Positions 33,789-42,829 of a stretch of DNA of 64,000 nucleotides are shown here, piece after piece. The stretch is taken from the NCBI GenBank assembly GCA_028694155.1, contig JAQUTY010000009.1, positions 1 to 64,000 on the forward strand. The letters are read 5' to 3'. A program made the position numbers and the translations under genes. Below the pieces are notes generated by a model. The model was not told where the DNA came from. It did no database searches and saw only the letters and a program-made list of their open reading frames with translations. The first letter of the stretch is position 1. Every line of letters begins with the position of its first letter. This DNA comes from Eubacteriales bacterium. GTDB taxonomy: Bacteria; Bacillota; Clostridia; Christensenellales; CAG-138.

Positions 33789-35744
33789 CTATTTTGAGCA
33801 CTCCTTTACCGTGCCTGTTCGGTATGCGTTAAGAAGCTGCGAAAGATCCTCTATCCTATCCTTAATCGCTTCTCCCACATCGGTATCCGCTACTCTGATT
33901 CGAAGCTCAGGACGGTAGACACAGGTCTGCTCGGAATGAATGTCAAGCTCGTTATCTATTGCCTCGTCCACCGTTACAAACGGGTCGTGGCATGAGAGGA
34001 ACACCCCGTTGGAGCTGTATATTAGGGTGTAACCTGCGATGCCTGTGGTGGACTGATAGGGTTTGGACATTCCTCCGTCAATGACGATTACACGACCGTT
34101 CGCCTTTATGGGCGACTCACCCTTCTTGATTTTTACCGGCACATGACCATTGATTACTCGGCTGTGTTCGCCCTCAATTCCAAATTCCTTGAGCAGCTTA
34201 ACGGCAAAATCTTCGCTCTCGGCGCAAACAAAATATGTGTTTTTTGTTTCCAAATGAGTTGATTTATCGTCAATAAAATAGCGTTCAAAGGTGGTCATCC
34301 TGTCCTTTCCGAACAGCGGCGAGTTTGGGCCGCACCACAGATACCACATGAAGTCCAACGCCTTCTTTCTTTGGGGCGAACCCCAATGCAGAAAGTAGCT
34401 GGAGCGTGCTGTTGCATCTGCATAGTCGAAATAGCTCTTGCCGCTGTATGTGTTTCCGTCAAAGGTTACCTTTGTAAATTCTCCGTCAGGCTCGGCAGGT
34501 ACGCAACCATGGAACAGCAGATTCCCGTTGCAGCGCAGATATAGGCTGCCCTTGGTGTAAAGTGTCTGAACATGCTCCTGAAGCTTTTGCGAATGATAGA
34601 ATGCAAGGCGCAGCTTATCCATTAGCTCCTGCTCATCGCTGCTAAGCGTGTAAGGCGAGGACGGCAGTATTGTGGGAAAGCTCTTATCGTTTAGCTCATA
34701 GGTACTATCGCCGATGGTAATTGTGCCTTTTTGATAGTCTATTTTATCCAGCATACGGCGTTCGTCCATCAAAAAATCGGGGTTGCGCTCGATAATATCG
34801 CCCTCAAGCTTGAAAAGAATGACCGCCATCGCCTTGTGCATCTTTGCCATGATTGCGCTGTCCCTTGCGTTTAGGGTTGCATCTATGGTTCGTGGATAAA
34901 AGTGTACGCATGGGTCGTAGTTGTACGCCTGAAGTGCAAATGTCACAAGCGGACTTAGGGATATTCCGTAGCCGTCCTCAAGCGTGTCCATGTTTCCATA
35001 CTTTAGCGAATTGATGATGGTGGTGGCAATCAATGCGTCAGAGCCTGCTGCCGCACCCATCCAGAGTATGTCGTGATTGCCCCATTGAAAATCTATATCG
35101 TGGAACTGCATCAATGCGTCCATGATGATATGCGAGCCGGGCCCTCTGTCGTAAACATCGCCGATAATGTGCAGCCTGTCTATCACCAAACGCTGAATGA
35201 GATGGCTAATTGAAACGATGAATGCGTCCGCCCTCTCGGTCTCCACTATGGCACGGACAATCTCACGATTATAGTTGCTCTTGTTGTCATTATCGGCGGC
35301 ATGCAAAAGCTCATCAATAACATACTCAAAGCCTCTTGGCAACGCCTTTCTGAGCTTTGAACGGGTGTATTTTGAGGCGGATAGCTTGCACACCTCAGCT
35401 AGTCTTAGCAATGTGTTGATGTACCACTCCTCCGTCAAAGCACCGCTGACCCTCAGCCTTTCGAGCTTTTTTTCGGGATAGTAGATGAGTGTGGCAAATG
35501 AGTTGCGCTCCTCAAGGCTCATGGTATCGCCAAACAGCAGGTCAATCTTCTCCCTAACCACGCCGGAGGCATTTTTTAGCATATGCAAAAATGCGGCATA
35601 CTCGCCGTGCATATCGGAAATGAAATGCTCCGTACCCTTTGGCAGGCACAAAATTGCTCTAAGATTGATAATCTCGGTAGAAACGTCCGTGATAGTTGGA
35701 TACTCCCTTGCCAACAGCTTCAAGTATTTCTCGCTTTGCACCAT
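33789..35744 (-). CDS. fbp: Fructose-1,6-bisphosphatase class 3
   Basis: A 651-residue enzyme of gluconeogenesis that hydrolyses fructose 1,6-bisphosphate, belonging to the long Firmicutes-specific class 3 (usual length 640-670). The metallophosphoesterase-type motifs are visible: FISDMHGEY near residue 42, GDVYDRGPG and WGNHDILWMG in the centre, and NGHVPVK and IDGGMSKPYQ towards the C-terminus. GGAGG is 8 bases before the ATG. Monocistronic by its own promoter; the neighbouring dockerin gene converges on it. Confidence 0.96.
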   Translation of the reverse strand: MVQSEKYLKLLAREYPTITDVSTEIINLRAILCLPKGTEHFISDMHGEYAAFLHMLKNASGVVREKIDLLFGDTMSLEERNSFATLIYYPEKKLERLRVSGALTEEWYINTLLRLAEVCKLSASKYTRSKLRKALPRGFEYVIDELLHAADNDNKSNYNREIVRAIVETERADAFIVSISHLIQRLVIDRLHIIGDVYDRGPGSHIIMDALMQFHDIDFQWGNHDILWMGAAAGSDALIATTIINSLKYGNMDTLEDGYGISLSPLVTFALQAYNYDPCVHFYPRTIDATLNARDSAIMAKMHKAMAVILFKLEGDIIERNPDFLMDERRMLDKIDYQKGTITIGDSTYELNDKSFPTILPSSPYTLSSDEQELMDKLRLAFYHSQKLQEHVQTLYTKGSLYLRCNGNLLFHGCVPAEPDGEFTKVTFDGNTYSGKSYFDYADATARSSYFLHWGSPQRKKALDFMWYLWCGPNSPLFGKDRMTTFERYFIDDKSTHLETKNTYFVCAESEDFAVKLLKEFGIEGEHSRVINGHVPVKIKKGESPIKANGRVIVIDGGMSKPYQSTTGIAGYTLIYSSNGVFLSCHDPFVTVDEAIDNELDIHSEQTCVYRPELRIRVADTDVGEAIKDRIEDLSQLLNAYRTGTVKECSK

Positions 35745-35774
35745 ATATCCTACCTCCGTTCATACTAGCACTTA

Positions 35775-35803
35775 ATTATACATCATATTCCTCTTGCGAG
35801 CAA
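35775..35803 (-). promoter_or_regulatory. Promoter of fbp
   Basis: Minus strand TTGCTC (35798-35803) and TATAAT (35775-35780), spacer 17. Confidence 0.65.
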
Positions 35804-35887
35804 CAATAAACACAATGTCATGCCCACTGTAAAATGAATATTACACGCACATATTTCACACCCTAACAAAAAAAGGAGTAACCTAAA

Positions 35888-36043
35888 ATGCCTTCAAAGA
35901 AAACCGACCAAGATTTACCCATGTCCGCATCCTCAATGGAATGTACAGGTATGATGCCCACCCCTCCCAAATCTGAGGAGGAACTTGAATCCTATCTTGA
36001 CCTCTACCCCACCTCGCTGCCTGTCGATTCCAACAAGGTGTAA
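35888..36043 (+). CDS. 51-residue conserved-looking peptide
   Basis: A short frame with AAAGGAG 10 bases before the ATG. The product has a charged start (PSKKTDQ), a central SASSMECTGMMPTPP with one cysteine, an acidic EEELESYLDLYP helix and a hydrophilic end. I recall similar small proteins with a CTG-(x)2-P core and an E/Y-rich helix in other Clostridia, always without a function, but could not search. It lies in the 400-base stretch between fbp and the methyltransferase gene, where nothing else was found. Confidence 0.6.
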   Translation: MPSKKTDQDLPMSASSMECTGMMPTPPKSEEELESYLDLYPTSLPVDSNKV

Positions 36044-36088
36044 TCAACAAAACAGCTTTGTCCTCCGTTGTAGTCCGTCAATTACGCA

Positions 36089-36117
36089 TTGCCCCCGTGA
36101 AACTTATGTGATATAAT
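36089..36117 (+). promoter_or_regulatory. Promoter of the methyltransferase operon
   Basis: TTGCCC (36089-36094) and TATAAT (36112-36117), spacer 17; AAGGGGGG follows at 36130. Confidence 0.65.
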
Positions 36118-36144
36118 CATATAATCAAGTAAGGGGGGCAGATT

Positions 36145-36990
36145 ATGTATCTTGCCGATGGTTGGAAGGACTATACAATAATTGATGCAGGCAACGGAGC
36201 AAAGCTCGAACGTTGGGGCGATGTGACGCTGTTGCGTCCGGATCCGCAGGCTGTATGGACTATGGAAGACCGCCCCTGCGATGCCACATATATACGCTCC
36301 CAATCAGGCGGCGGTCATTGGGAGTTCTCCCGTTCGCTGCCCGAAAGCTGGAAAATCAACTACCGTGATTTAACTTTTATTGTCCGTCCCACAGGCTTTA
36401 AGCACACGGGACTTTTTCCCGAACAAGCGACTAATTGGGATTGGATGCGTTCGCTTATTAAACAGCGTCAACGCCCCACAAGAGTGCTCAATCTGTTTGC
36501 ATACACGGGCGGCGCAACCTGCGCTCTTTTGAAGGAGGGTGCGGAGGTTTGCCATGTCGATGCCGCAAAGGGCATTGTGGCATGGGCTAAGGATAACGTT
36601 GCCGCCTGCGGTCTTTCGGACCGCCCCGTTCGCTACATTGTGGACGACTGTGTAAAGTTTGTCAAGCGTGAGCTGCGGCGTGGCAACCGATACGATGGCA
36701 TTTTGATGGACCCACCCAGCTACGGCAGAGGCCCAACAGGCGAAATGTGGAAGATGGAGGACGATCTTTTCGCTCTTGTTTCGGACTGTGCGCAGTTGTT
36801 GAGTGATGAACCCTGTTTCTTTCTTCTAAATTCATATACAACGGGGCTTGCGCCCAGCGTTCTTAAAAATGTTTTACGGCTTACGCTCCCTACGGGTGAC
36901 TGCGATGCCGATGAGGTGGGCTTGCCCATCCAAAGGAGGGGACTGGTACTTCCCTGCGGGGCGAGTGGCAGATGGACTATGACTAATTGA
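36145..36990 (+). CDS. Class I SAM-dependent methyltransferase (RlmI-like)
   Basis: A 281-residue methyltransferase. Motif I is VLNLFAYTGGATCALLKEGAEVCHVDAAKG (starting near residue 115) and motif IV is DPPSYGRG (near residue 191), the latter typical of rRNA cytosine methyltransferases of the RlmI/YwbD group. The N-terminal PUA-like domain of RlmI is missing; a short beta-rich N-terminus with FKHTGLFPEQ takes its place, as in a clostridial subgroup annotated only as methyltransferase. Target RNA is inferred, not shown. It opens an operon that runs to 42058. Confidence 0.82.
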   Translation: MYLADGWKDYTIIDAGNGAKLERWGDVTLLRPDPQAVWTMEDRPCDATYIRSQSGGGHWEFSRSLPESWKINYRDLTFIVRPTGFKHTGLFPEQATNWDWMRSLIKQRQRPTRVLNLFAYTGGATCALLKEGAEVCHVDAAKGIVAWAKDNVAACGLSDRPVRYIVDDCVKFVKRELRRGNRYDGILMDPPSYGRGPTGEMWKMEDDLFALVSDCAQLLSDEPCFFLLNSYTTGLAPSVLKNVLRLTLPTGDCDADEVGLPIQRRGLVLPCGASGRWTMTN

Positions 36991-37000
36991 TGGAGGAGAT

Positions 37001-37708
37001 ATGAAAAAGTACCTAATCGTGTTATTGGCTGTAATCCTTGTTCTTTCGGGCTGCAACATTGTAGATTCCGCACGAAATCATCTTCAGACCGAGGCTCCAA
37101 CCGAGGCTCCAACCGAAGTGCCTACCGAAGTACCTGCGGCAACCCCGACCGAAGCCCCGACCGCAACTCCCACGCCAACTGCGACACCCACTCCCAAACC
37201 AACCGAAGCTCCTACTCAGACGCCTGTGCCGGAAGTTGTTGGCATAGTATATGCCGATCCCGACTATGACCTGTTCATCATGATACTTGAAAGCGACTGG
37301 ACGTATTATAAGACCGATAACTGCGTTTACTTCTTTAATCCCTATGCAGCAAACTCGATGAACGTTGTGTCTATGTCGTCAACAGGGTATAAGGGGTCGA
37401 ACCCTATGGCAATCATCGAGAACCAGCAAGCGGAATATTTTGAAATGCTGAAAACGCAGGCAGGCATGAAGCTTGAGATTCTTGAAAAGTACAGTGTGAC
37501 CGTTGGCGACCAAGAATATTCGGGCATGGCCTATCCCTCCATTCAGGACTATGACGGACTGAAGTTTTGGACCAACTATATTATTTGGGCTGCCGAAGGC
37601 AGAATCTACACCTGTGTGATTACTGCCGATATTGGAAGTGAAGAAGAGATGACTCAAATGCTTGAAAACATGCTGGACACCTTCCAAGTGCTTTCAAAGA
37701 TGGGATAA
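37001..37708 (+). CDS. Lipoprotein of unknown function, first of a tandem pair
   Basis: A 235-residue lipoprotein with lipobox VLSGC, a long Thr/Pro/Glu-rich linker (about residues 28-75, repeating EAPTE-like units) and a globular domain of about 155 residues. GGAGG is 5 bases before the ATG. The globular part shares its general layout (a WTY/WTC start, a VxxxEEM helix near the end) with the product of the next gene, so the two look like diverged duplicates. No function recognised. Confidence 0.75.
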   Translation: MKKYLIVLLAVILVLSGCNIVDSARNHLQTEAPTEAPTEVPTEVPAATPTEAPTATPTPTATPTPKPTEAPTQTPVPEVVGIVYADPDYDLFIMILESDWTYYKTDNCVYFFNPYAANSMNVVSMSSTGYKGSNPMAIIENQQAEYFEMLKTQAGMKLEILEKYSVTVGDQEYSGMAYPSIQDYDGLKFWTNYIIWAAEGRIYTCVITADIGSEEEMTQMLENMLDTFQVLSKMG

Positions 37709-37711
37709 ATT

Positions 37712-38413
37712 ATGAAGAAGCTACTCGTAATCCTTTTTGCGGTAATATTGATGCTCACCGGCTGCCAATACGCCGAGGACTGGGTTGACACTCTCAGCGT
37801 TACAGAGGAGCCTTTGGGCGAGATTGTGACAAGGACGCCTGTGCCCACGTCCGTACCCACGGAAGCACCCAAAGCAACGCCGACCTTGATGCCGACCAAC
37901 GCTCCTGCTGCAACGCCAGTTGACGTTAATGCGGATCCTTTTGTGACGGTAAAAGACGGCGTAACATCGGTTACGAGTAAGTCCTTCAACATCAAAGTAT
38001 CTGTTTTTAATCCAAACTGGACATGTGACCCTGCTTGGGACAAATCGCAGGGTCTTACGACCGATTTCATCTTTTTTCACTACACCGCCGAATCTAGCGG
38101 CAACTTGGTGGGTGTGATAACCTACTCCTTTGATGAGGGTGATATGGAAGAAATCATGGAGCAGAAAATTGCTTCCGTGATGGACGGCGTCACCGATTAC
38201 ACCCGTGAGACTATTGAGGTTGGCGGCATCGTTGCCGTTCGTATTACAAGGGAGATATCCAACGGCTCATCTGCCTACATCGCCAACAATGTGTTCTGGT
38301 GTGACGGTCGTCAGCTCAACCGCATTACTTCTGCTTCCCAGTCGGATGATGCCGATGAGGTCTGGGGCATAGTGATGGACATACTCAATTCTTATGAACT
38401 ATACGAGGGATAG
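37712..38413 (+). CDS. Lipoprotein of unknown function, second of a tandem pair
   Basis: A 233-residue lipoprotein with lipobox MLTGC, a Thr/Pro/Ala-rich linker (about 40-75) and a globular domain similar in layout to the preceding lipoprotein. It begins 3 bases after its neighbour's stop codon. No known motif. The pair sits inside an operon of RNA-modification and sugar-phosphate genes with no evident link. Confidence 0.75.
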   Translation: MKKLLVILFAVILMLTGCQYAEDWVDTLSVTEEPLGEIVTRTPVPTSVPTEAPKATPTLMPTNAPAATPVDVNADPFVTVKDGVTSVTSKSFNIKVSVFNPNWTCDPAWDKSQGLTTDFIFFHYTAESSGNLVGVITYSFDEGDMEEIMEQKIASVMDGVTDYTRETIEVGGIVAVRITREISNGSSAYIANNVFWCDGRQLNRITSASQSDDADEVWGIVMDILNSYELYEG

Positions 38414-38415
38414 CC

Positions 38416-39681
38416 TTGCAGATTCTTTATGAGGATAACCACCTGTTGGTTGTCGAAAAACCCATAAATATGCCTGTTCAAGAGGACGCCACTCACGATG
38501 AGGACGTGCTCAGCTGGTGCAAGCGCTACATCAAGCAGAAGTATGGCAAGGCAGGCGAGGTCTACTTGGGACTGGTTCATCGCCTTGACAGACCCGTTGG
38601 CGGCGTGATGGTCTTTGCACGCACCTCAAAGGCGGCGGCACGTCTTACCGAGCAGTTTCGCTCGCACAAGGCAAAAAAACGTTATGTTGCCGTTGTCAAT
38701 GGTGAGTCTAAATCATCAGACACGCTGGAGGACTGGCTCTACAAGGACGAAAATACTCACTCCTCCTCCGTTGTCCCCCAAGGCTCGGAAGGCGCAAAGG
38801 AGGCTCGCCTCAGCTATCGCACCCTTGCTAGGAGCGACTCGCACTCGCTTTTGGACGTCGAGCTGTTCACCGGAAGGTCGCACCAGATTCGTGTTCAGCT
38901 TTCTCATTCGGGTTATCCAATCGTGGGCGACCAACGCTATAATCCATGTGCCAAGGGGGGTACGCAGATTAGGCTTTGGGCGTATGCGCTCACCATTATG
39001 CACCCCACACTGAACGAGCCGATGACCTTCTATTCGCTGCCCAACTGGGACGAATTTGAGACGCAGATTAAGTATCTTCCTGCATTTCCCGTGTGCTTTG
39101 CAGTATACGAGGACGATGATATTCTTGTTGTAGACAAGAACAAGGGCGTTGAGGTCACCGAGGAGCTACTTTGTCAGCTCTCCACCTTTACCAGTCCTCT
39201 TTACCCCGTCCACAGGCTGGACGCCAATACCGAGGGGCTTGTTGTGTTTGCAAAGAACGAGCGCACAAAAGATGCTCTTGACAAGGCTTTTTTCGAGCAT
39301 CAGACGGACAAGATTTATCATGCGATTGTACTTGGTACGCCAAGCAGAGATGAGGCAAGGCTGGTCGATTATGCCCGTAAGGAAGGCGATGGCATGATTC
39401 TGTGCGGCAAAGACGATAGCGGTGCAGTTCGCATGGAGCTTAAATATCGGGTTGTTGATACTAATGGCGATCTGTCGAAGCTGGAGGTAACGCTGCTGAC
39501 CGGTCGCACGCACCAAATTCGTGTGCAGCTATCTGCCATGGGCAATCCCGTGTTGGGCGATGACCGATACGGAAGCTACGCAAAGAACAAAGCTCACAAG
39601 TGCCGCACACAGGCATTGCTTGCAAAACGCCTGACCGTGCTTGGAAAGACCTTTTTTAGCCAAAAGGAGCTAACACTATGA
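38416..39681 (+). CDS. Double-headed RluA-type pseudouridine synthase
   Basis: A 421-residue protein made of two complete RluA-family domains. The first (about 1-215) has catalytic D58 in VHRLDRPVGG and a SHQIRVQLSHSG end motif; the second (about 226-421) has D269 in VHRLDANTEG and THQIRVQLSAMG. Each head could isomerise uridine in rRNA or tRNA. Standard RluA/RluD proteins have one such domain of 200-320 residues, so this is a fused tandem duplication. Start codon TTG at 38416 with GAGGG 6 bases upstream, 2 bases after the lipoprotein stop codon. The frame is open throughout, with no sign of a lost stop. Confidence 0.88.
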   Translation: MQILYEDNHLLVVEKPINMPVQEDATHDEDVLSWCKRYIKQKYGKAGEVYLGLVHRLDRPVGGVMVFARTSKAAARLTEQFRSHKAKKRYVAVVNGESKSSDTLEDWLYKDENTHSSSVVPQGSEGAKEARLSYRTLARSDSHSLLDVELFTGRSHQIRVQLSHSGYPIVGDQRYNPCAKGGTQIRLWAYALTIMHPTLNEPMTFYSLPNWDEFETQIKYLPAFPVCFAVYEDDDILVVDKNKGVEVTEELLCQLSTFTSPLYPVHRLDANTEGLVVFAKNERTKDALDKAFFEHQTDKIYHAIVLGTPSRDEARLVDYARKEGDGMILCGKDDSGAVRMELKYRVVDTNGDLSKLEVTLLTGRTHQIRVQLSAMGNPVLGDDRYGSYAKNKAHKCRTQALLAKRLTVLGKTFFSQKELTL

Positions 39682-40355
39682 GTTTGGAGCGAACGGAAGC
39701 CCTTCTTGGCGCAAAAGCTATCAGCAGGCTCAACGGCGCACGAGTTGCCGTGGTGGGGCTTGGCGGAGTTGGCGGACACATTGCGGAGGCTCTTGCCCGC
39801 AGCGGCGTTGGCAATCTGCATCTAATTGATGCGGATATCGTGGAGCAAAGCAACCTCAATCGCCAGATTTTTGCTACAAAAGATGTGTTGGGACAGGATA
39901 AGGTTCAGGCGGCAAAAGCCCGAATAATGGCGATTTGCGATTGTCAGGTGACCATCAACAAGGTGTTTGTAACGCCACAAAACGTTGCAGATGTGCTAAA
40001 AGGTAATTTCGATATGGTCGTGGACGCCATTGACAGTATGCAGGGCAAGCTCGCTCTTATTGAGCATTGCAAGCGGTACTCGATACCCATTCTCTGCTGC
40101 ATGGGCGCAGGCAACAAGCTCGATGCTACCGCCTTTAGAGTTGCGGACATATCAAAGACGGAGCAATGTCCGCTTGCACGGCGTTTGCGTCAAGAGCTTC
40201 GCAAACGCAATATCAAGGACGTTCCCGTGGTCTATTCCACGGAGAAGAGTATAAAAAATGCAGTCGGCGTTATTGGCAGTCTTGCGCCCGTCACGGGTGC
40301 TTGCGGACTGGTGGCGGCGGCACAGGTAATTAAAATGTTATGTAAGGAGGATTAA
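39678..40355 (+). CDS. tcdA: tRNA threonylcarbamoyladenosine dehydratase
   Basis: A 225-residue ThiF/E1-like enzyme that uses ATP to cyclise the t6A37 side chain of ANN-decoding tRNAs to ct6A. ATP loop VVGLGGVGGHIAEALARSG (about 18-36), the DADIVEQSNLNRQ segment, the DAIDS motif and GAGNKLD are present as in TcdA; the cysteine of the CPLARRLR stretch is conserved. An ATGA overlap couples it to the pseudouridine synthase gene, making a small RNA-modification pair. Confidence 0.9.
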   Translation: MSLERTEALLGAKAISRLNGARVAVVGLGGVGGHIAEALARSGVGNLHLIDADIVEQSNLNRQIFATKDVLGQDKVQAAKARIMAICDCQVTINKVFVTPQNVADVLKGNFDMVVDAIDSMQGKLALIEHCKRYSIPILCCMGAGNKLDATAFRVADISKTEQCPLARRLRQELRKRNIKDVPVVYSTEKSIKNAVGVIGSLAPVTGACGLVAAAQVIKMLCKED

Positions 40356-40357
40356 CA

Positions 40358-42058
40358 ATGAACGCATTGGAACGCTATCAGGTGTGGCTTCACAGCGACA
40401 AGGTCGATGAAAAGACCAAGTCGGAGCTGTACGCCATCAAGGACGACATGAACGAAATCATTGAACGATTCTACATGGAGCTGGAGTTTGGCACCGCAGG
40501 GCTTCGTGGAGTAATCGGAGCAGGCGACAATCGCATGAACGTGTACAACGTCCGCAAGGCAACCGAGGGACTGGCTCTCTATCTCAACTCCCTTTCATCC
40601 GATGCCAAAAGTGTGTGCATCGCCTACGACAGTCGCCGCTATTCCGACCTGTTTGCGCGCGAGAGTGCCTGCGTACTTGCTGCGCACGGCATCAAGGTCT
40701 ATCTTTTTTCGACCCTCCATTCCGTGCCTCAGCTCTCCTTTACCATTCGACATTTAGGTTGTTCAGCCGGAATAGTCATTACTGCAAGCCATAATCCGCC
40801 CAAGTATAACGGATACAAGGTCTATTGGTCGCATGGCGGTCAGGTCGCCCCCAAGGAGGCAAACGCCATTACCGAATATATTCGCAAGGTTGAGGACTTT
40901 ACCACAAAATATATGGACTATGTTGCCGCCGTCAAGTCGGGAATGATTGTTCTTATCGGTGAAGAGGTCGATGAGGCTTATTATGCCGTGACCGAGAGTA
41001 TCCTTTTGCAACCGGAGTTGGTTCAGCGCAAGGGCAAATATCTCAAGCTGGTCTACACCCCCCTGCATGGCAGTGGCAATATTCCTGTCCGCGCGCTTTT
41101 GGAGCGTATTGGCGTGACAAATGTGCAGGTCGTTCGTGAGCAGGAGCTGCCCGATTGCACTTTCCCAACCGTATCCGCACCGAATCCTGAGAATGCCGAG
41201 GCATTTGTCCTTGCAAAGAAGCTCGCCGACAAAAACGGTGCGTCCGTTATTCTTGCGACCGACCCCGATTCGGATCGTCTGGGCGTGGCAGTTAAAAAGA
41301 CTGACGGCGATTGGGCGGTGCTCACAGGCAATCAGATAGCAGGCATTTTATTACATTCCCTGCTTACAGGCTATAAAACCATGAACCGCCTGCCCTCCAA
41401 CGGTCTTGTGATAAAGTCTCTTGTATCCACACGCCTGGCAGACGCCATCTGCCAAAGGTTCGGCGTTGAGCTTCGGGAAGTCCTCACGGGCTTTAGGTTC
41501 ATCTCCGAGCAAATTGACATATGTGAAAAGACCCACAACAACACCTTCCTGTTCGGCTTTGAGGAGAGCTACGGCTTTTTGGCAGGCGGCTTTGCTCGTG
41601 ACAAGGACGCCATCTGCGCATCAATGCTCATTGCCGAGGCGTGCGTTGTCTATAAGGAGCGTGGCATGACGCTCTATGACGCTCTTGAGGAGATATACCG
41701 CACCTACGGTTTCTTCAAAGAGAAGGTGAAGTCCTACACCCTTGAGGGCAAAGCGGGGCTGGAGAAGATTCAAGCCGCTATGAAAACCCTTCGTTCCACT
41801 AACCTTGAAGCTGTCAGTGGCTACGAGGTAACAAAGACCGAGGATTATCAGAATACGGACGCAACGGGACTTCCGCCCTCCAACGTACTGCGCTATTCAC
41901 TTGCCAACGGCACTTGGATTGCGGTAAGACCCAGCGGAACGGAACCCAAGCTCAAGCTCTATATCGGAGCCAACGCCGACACCGAGCCTGCTGTTGATGC
42001 TCTTTTGGAAAATGTTTTTTCGGACATGGATTCAAGACTGTTGGAGCTGCTAAAGTAG
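40358..42058 (+). CDS. pgcA: Phosphoglucomutase (alpha-D-phosphohexomutase)
   Basis: A 566-residue enzyme interconverting glucose 1- and 6-phosphate. The phosphoserine S144 lies in ITASHNPP, the metal loop is ATDPDSDRLG, the sugar loop GFEESYGF and the phosphate loop RPSGTEPKLK. Length matches the Firmicutes PgcA group. It is the last gene of the operon, 2 bases after tcdA, and is followed by a terminator. It would connect glucose 1-phosphate from the galactose pathway in this window to glycolysis. Confidence 0.94.
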   Translation: MNALERYQVWLHSDKVDEKTKSELYAIKDDMNEIIERFYMELEFGTAGLRGVIGAGDNRMNVYNVRKATEGLALYLNSLSSDAKSVCIAYDSRRYSDLFARESACVLAAHGIKVYLFSTLHSVPQLSFTIRHLGCSAGIVITASHNPPKYNGYKVYWSHGGQVAPKEANAITEYIRKVEDFTTKYMDYVAAVKSGMIVLIGEEVDEAYYAVTESILLQPELVQRKGKYLKLVYTPLHGSGNIPVRALLERIGVTNVQVVREQELPDCTFPTVSAPNPENAEAFVLAKKLADKNGASVILATDPDSDRLGVAVKKTDGDWAVLTGNQIAGILLHSLLTGYKTMNRLPSNGLVIKSLVSTRLADAICQRFGVELREVLTGFRFISEQIDICEKTHNNTFLFGFEESYGFLAGGFARDKDAICASMLIAEACVVYKERGMTLYDALEEIYRTYGFFKEKVKSYTLEGKAGLEKIQAAMKTLRSTNLEAVSGYEVTKTEDYQNTDATGLPPSNVLRYSLANGTWIAVRPSGTEPKLKLYIGANADTEPAVDALLENVFSDMDSRLLELLK

Positions 42059-42091
42059 AATCCTCTTTAGATGCATTTATTTGTTGGTTAT

Positions 42092-42126
42092 GGGTTCAGC
42101 GTCTTTGTTGCGCTGAACCCCTTTTT
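42092..42126 (+). terminator. Terminator between pgcA and sigE
   Basis: GGGTTCAGCG (42092-42101) pairs with CGCTGAACCC (42111-42120), loop of 9, then CTTTTTA. The T-tract reaches the sigE stop codon. Confidence 0.88.
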
Positions 42127-42829
42127 AGCTCTGCATTTTGCTAATCTCCCTGTGCAGGCGTTTTAGAATACGCTTTTCGAGGCGTGAGATGTAGCTTTGT
42201 GAAATGCCCATAAGGTCTGCCACTTGTTTTTGCGTGCAGGGTCGTTTATTGTTCAGCCCAAAACGCAGCTCCATAATCTGCTGCTCGCGCGCATTGAGTT
42301 GAAGCAATGCTTGTCGCAGGAGCTGACGGTCGACCTCGTCCTCCATATCTCGGCTTATTACGTCCTCGTCCGTACCTAAAATGTCCGACAGCAGCAGCTC
42401 GTTTCCGTCCCAATCAATGTTCAACGGCTCATCGAACGAGACTTCCAGCTTGAGCTTTGACGTGCGTCTTAGGTGCATCAGTATCTCATTTTCGATGCAG
42501 CGTGAAGCATATGTGGCAAGCTTGATGCGCTTGTCGGGGTCGAACGTATTCACCGCCTTTATCAGTCCGATTGTACCTATCGAAATCAAGTCCTCAAGCG
42601 CAACCTGCGTATTATCAAATTTTCTGGCAATATACACGACCAGCCGAAGATTATGCTCTATCAGCCTGTCCCGTGCTGCCTTGTCCGTCTTGCTCGCTCG
42701 GACACATTCCAGCTCCTCCTCGCTCTTTAGCGGCGGCGGCAGCGTTTCGCCTGAACGCATGTACCAAATAGTCTTTGCCCTTGCCGAAAACAGTTTTAGA
42801 TAGAGCCACCCCAAAAATCTTTTTATCAT
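42125..42829 (-). CDS. sigE: Mother-cell sigma factor SigE (pro-sigma-E)
   Basis: A 234-residue sporulation sigma factor made as an inactive precursor. The amphipathic pro-sequence occupies about residues 1-26 and runs into the [13 protein letters not shown] junction, which corresponds to the SpoIIGA cleavage region of known pro-SigE. Region 2 ([50 protein letters not shown]), the [19 protein letters not shown] segment and the C-terminal helix-turn-helix ([21 protein letters not shown]) are diagnostic. The ATG at 42829 has AGGAGG 9 bases upstream. The gene lies 179 bases inside the 3' end of the spoIIGA frame. Confidence 0.96.
   Translation of the reverse strand: MIKRFLGWLYLKLFSARAKTIWYMRSGETLPPPLKSEEELECVRASKTDKAARDRLIEHNLRLVVYIARKFDNTQVALEDLISIGTIGLIKAVNTFDPDKRIKLATYASRCIENEILMHLRRTSKLKLEVSFDEPLNIDWDGNELLLSDILGTDEDVISRDMEDEVDRQLLRQALLQLNAREQQIMELRFGLNNKRPCTQKQVADLMGISQSYISRLEKRILKRLHREISKMQS

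Noticed and set aside
37001..38413. Phage or plasmid origin for the tandem lipoproteins
   Set aside because: Base composition and ribosome binding sites match the neighbours and no mobility gene is present.
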